Below are positions 62,397-64,000 of a stretch of 64,000 nt of DNA, in pieces (within the stretch, counting starts at the first letter, position 1; every line of letters begins with the position of its first letter). This DNA comes from Brucella pseudintermedia (GTDB taxonomy: Bacteria; Pseudomonadota; Alphaproteobacteria; Rhizobiales; Rhizobiaceae). The stretch lies in the NCBI RefSeq assembly GCF_042697365.1, contig NZ_CP137605.1. One strand, 5' to 3'. Below the pieces are notes generated by a model. That model worked only from the letters and a program-made list of their open reading frames with translations. It was not told the origin of the DNA and did no database searches. Made by a program: the position numbers and the translations under genes.

Positions 62397-63185
62397 CTAA
62401 CCGTTGTGTCCGGCGGCTTTCGGACGCCAGACAAGCAGGCGCGCCTCAACAATGGACACGATCCAGTCGATCACCAGCACGAAGGCCGTCAGCACCAGCA
62501 TGCCGGCAAAGACGCCGGTGACATCGAACACGCCTTCGGCCTGATGGATCAGATAGCCAAGACCCGCCGATGAACCGAGATATTCACCGACTACCGCGCC
62601 GACGACGGCAAAGCCAACAGCCGTATGCAGGCTCGAGAACATCCACGACAGCGCGGATGGCAGATAGACATTGCGCAGAAGCTGGCGCTCATTCATGCCG
62701 AGCATGCGCGCATTGGCGAGTACGGTCTGGTTCACTTCCTTCACGCCCTGATAGACGTTGAAGAAGACGATGAAGAAGACAAGCGATACGCCGAGCGCCA
62801 CCTTCGACCAAATGCCGAGGCCGAGCCATAACGCGAAGATCGGCGCCAGCACGACACGCGGCAGCGAATTGGCGGCCTTCACGTAAGGATCGAAAATCGC
62901 GGCCAGCAAGGGCTTGCGGGCAAACCAGAATCCGATCAGCACGCCGCCGATTGCGCCTATGGCAAAGGCCAGCATGGCTTCAAGCAGGGTAATGCCGAGG
63001 TGATACCAGATCGTTCCATCGGAAAACCATTTATAGATGCGCTGCGCCACATCGCCCGGCGTCGCAAAGAAGAACTTGGCCTTGGCGGGATTGCCCAGAA
63101 GATGGGTGCCGGTGAAGATGTGCCAGACCAGAATAACGGCGACAGCCACGCTGAGCTGCGCCAGAAACAGCATAGGCTTTTTCAT
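62397..63185 (-). CDS. NitT/TauT-type ABC transporter permease
   Basis: This 262-residue SsuC/TauC-like permease has six predicted helices and the coupling loop LANARMLGMNERQLLRNVYLP. ATG 63185 overlaps the ATPase stop by 4 bases. In-frame codons upstream of it only shadow the ATPase gene. Confidence 0.9.
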   Translation of the reverse strand: MKKPMLFLAQLSVAVAVILVWHIFTGTHLLGNPAKAKFFFATPGDVAQRIYKWFSDGTIWYHLGITLLEAMLAFAIGAIGGVLIGFWFARKPLLAAIFDPYVKAANSLPRVVLAPIFALWLGLGIWSKVALGVSLVFFIVFFNVYQGVKEVNQTVLANARMLGMNERQLLRNVYLPSALSWMFSSLHTAVGFAVVGAVVGEYLGSSAGLGYLIHQAEGVFDVTGVFAGMLVLTAFVLVIDWIVSIVEARLLVWRPKAAGHNG

Positions 63186-64000
63186 TTCTTTTCCCCGCTC
63201 GTCTGCTGATAGCCCTTGAGAACCTCTTCCTTGAGCGCGCTCCATATTTCGCGGTGAATTTCGTGAAACTTGTCATCGAGACGGATTTCAGAAATCTCGC
63301 GCGGGCGGACGAGGGGAATTTTATACTCCGCCATGATGCGGGCCCGCGGCCCGGCAGACATGATGACGACACGATCCGCCAGTGCAATCGCCTCTTCCAG
63401 ATCGTGGGTCACGAACATGACCGCCTTCTTGTCCTGTGACCAGAGGTCGAGCAGAAGGTCACCCATGATGACGCGGGTCTGCGCATCGAGAGGGCCGAAA
63501 GGCTCATCCATCAGCAGATATTTCGGATTGCGGATCAGCACTTGCGCAAGGCCGACGCGCTTGCGCTGCCCGCCCGACAGCATATGCGGATAACGGTCGC
63601 CGAAACTTGCAAGACCGACCCGGCCAAGCCATTCGCGGGCCTGTTCACGCGCCTGCGCCTTTGGTGTTCCGGCGATTTCGAGCCCGATGGCAACATTGTC
63701 CAGCACAGTCTTCCAGGGCATGAGGGCATCCTGCTGGAAGAGGTAACCTGCCTTGCGATTAAGCCCCTGTAGCCGCTGGCCGCTGATTTCAACGGTGCCG
63801 CTGGCGGGCACCAGAAGTCCGGCAACCGCATTGAGCAATGTGGACTTGCCGCAACCGGTCGGACCGACAATCGCAACGAATTCGTTTTCGGCAACTTCCA
63901 GATTGCTTTCGGCGACAGCATCGAACCGGCCACCATCGGCCAGCTTGAATGAAATCTGCACATCCTTAAGCGCGATTGCTGTCTTGCGGGTCTCCTCTGC
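63182..64000 (-). CDS. NitT/TauT-type ABC transporter ATPase, 5' end outside the window
   Basis: At least 272 residues of an SsuB/TauB-like ATPase are present: Walker A GPTGCGKST, signature LSGGQRKRVGLAQVL, Walker B YLLMDEPFGPLD and the H-loop FVTHDLEEAIALADR. A GTG at 63961 is in frame, but the codons before it read KTAIALKDVQISF, the normal first strand of such ATPases, and stay open to the window edge. I therefore mark it as partial, with its start beyond 64000. Confidence 0.88.
   Translation of the reverse strand, partial: AEETRKTAIALKDVQISFKLADGGRFDAVAESNLEVAENEFVAIVGPTGCGKSTLLNAVAGLLVPASGTVEISGQRLQGLNRKAGYLFQQDALMPWKTVLDNVAIGLEIAGTPKAQAREQAREWLGRVGLASFGDRYPHMLSGGQRKRVGLAQVLIRNPKYLLMDEPFGPLDAQTRVIMGDLLLDLWSQDKKAVMFVTHDLEEAIALADRVVIMSAGPRARIMAEYKIPLVRPREISEIRLDDKFHEIHREIWSALKEEVLKGYQQTSGEKK

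Noticed and set aside
63182..63961. Complete ATPase gene starting at GTG 63961
   Set aside because: Codons upstream of the GTG continue the normal N-terminal strand of the family to the window edge, so the true start is outside.

Overview
The window looks like a secondary chromosome or chromid of a Brucella/Ochrobactrum-type alphaproteobacterium (Rhizobiales, Brucellaceae). The evidence is GC-rich DNA with G/C-ending codons, gene families and gene orders typical of rhizobial and brucella genomes (mrp/pha antiporter, cydDCAB-X, an R-S-T-P-Q-mutarotase-K rhamnose cluster), a short dispersed palindromic element of the kind common in that group, and degenerate copies of the 8-bp AGGGCAGT unit known from Brucella VNTR typing. 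There is no prophage, IS element, CRISPR array, rRNA or tRNA that I can support. Nearly all of it is ordinary coding sequence for transport and catabolism.

Layout. 1-1245: end of a multisubunit Na+/H+ antiporter operon (mrpD tail, mrpE, F, G). 1591-8849: a cytochrome bd oxidase locus with a GbsR/MarR-type regulator, the CydDC exporter, CydA, CydB and the small subunit CydX. 8862-16329: an amino-sugar type locus: a HutC/GntR regulator and a BadF-type sugar kinase on the minus strand, divergent from a sugar ABC transporter and a Gfo/Idh/MocA oxidoreductase. Matching TGGTA-type tandem motifs lie in front of both units. 16839-21804: branched-chain 2-oxoacid dehydrogenase (bkdA1-bkdA2-bkdB-lpdV). 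21807-24242: a SURF1 protein, a DadA-like FAD oxidoreductase and a small unknown ORF. 24447-26960: an FtsK-type translocase without membrane segments. 27270-31904: a MacAB plus outer-membrane-lipoprotein efflux operon.

32188-36953 is an operon read leftward: D-amino-acid-type transaminase, amino-acid ABC transporter, and a DmpA-type (P1) aminopeptidase. It is divergent from a LysR regulator and an MFS transporter, and the divergent promoter region carries two opposed arrays of Brucella-type octamers. 39538-50381 is a complete L-rhamnose utilisation locus: rhaRSTPQ, mutarotase and kinase leftward, bifunctional rhaD and isomerase rhaI rightward, with facing arrays of a 10-bp half-site between them. 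AlkB follows.

51446-58805 is an operon of an SDR, a spermidine/putrescine-type ABC transporter, a histidinol-dehydrogenase paralogue with altered metal and substrate residues, and a zinc alcohol dehydrogenase. The enzyme set resembles that proposed for 2,3-dihydroxypropane-1-sulfonate oxidation, but the substrate is not proven. The window ends with a DMT exporter, a PACE efflux protein divergent from its probable LysR regulator, and a NitT/TauT-type ABC transporter whose ATPase gene runs off the right edge. The least ordinary signals are the octamer arrays in a promoter region, the HisD-like operon, the D-amino-acid/peptide operon, and several dyad or tandem operator candidates.
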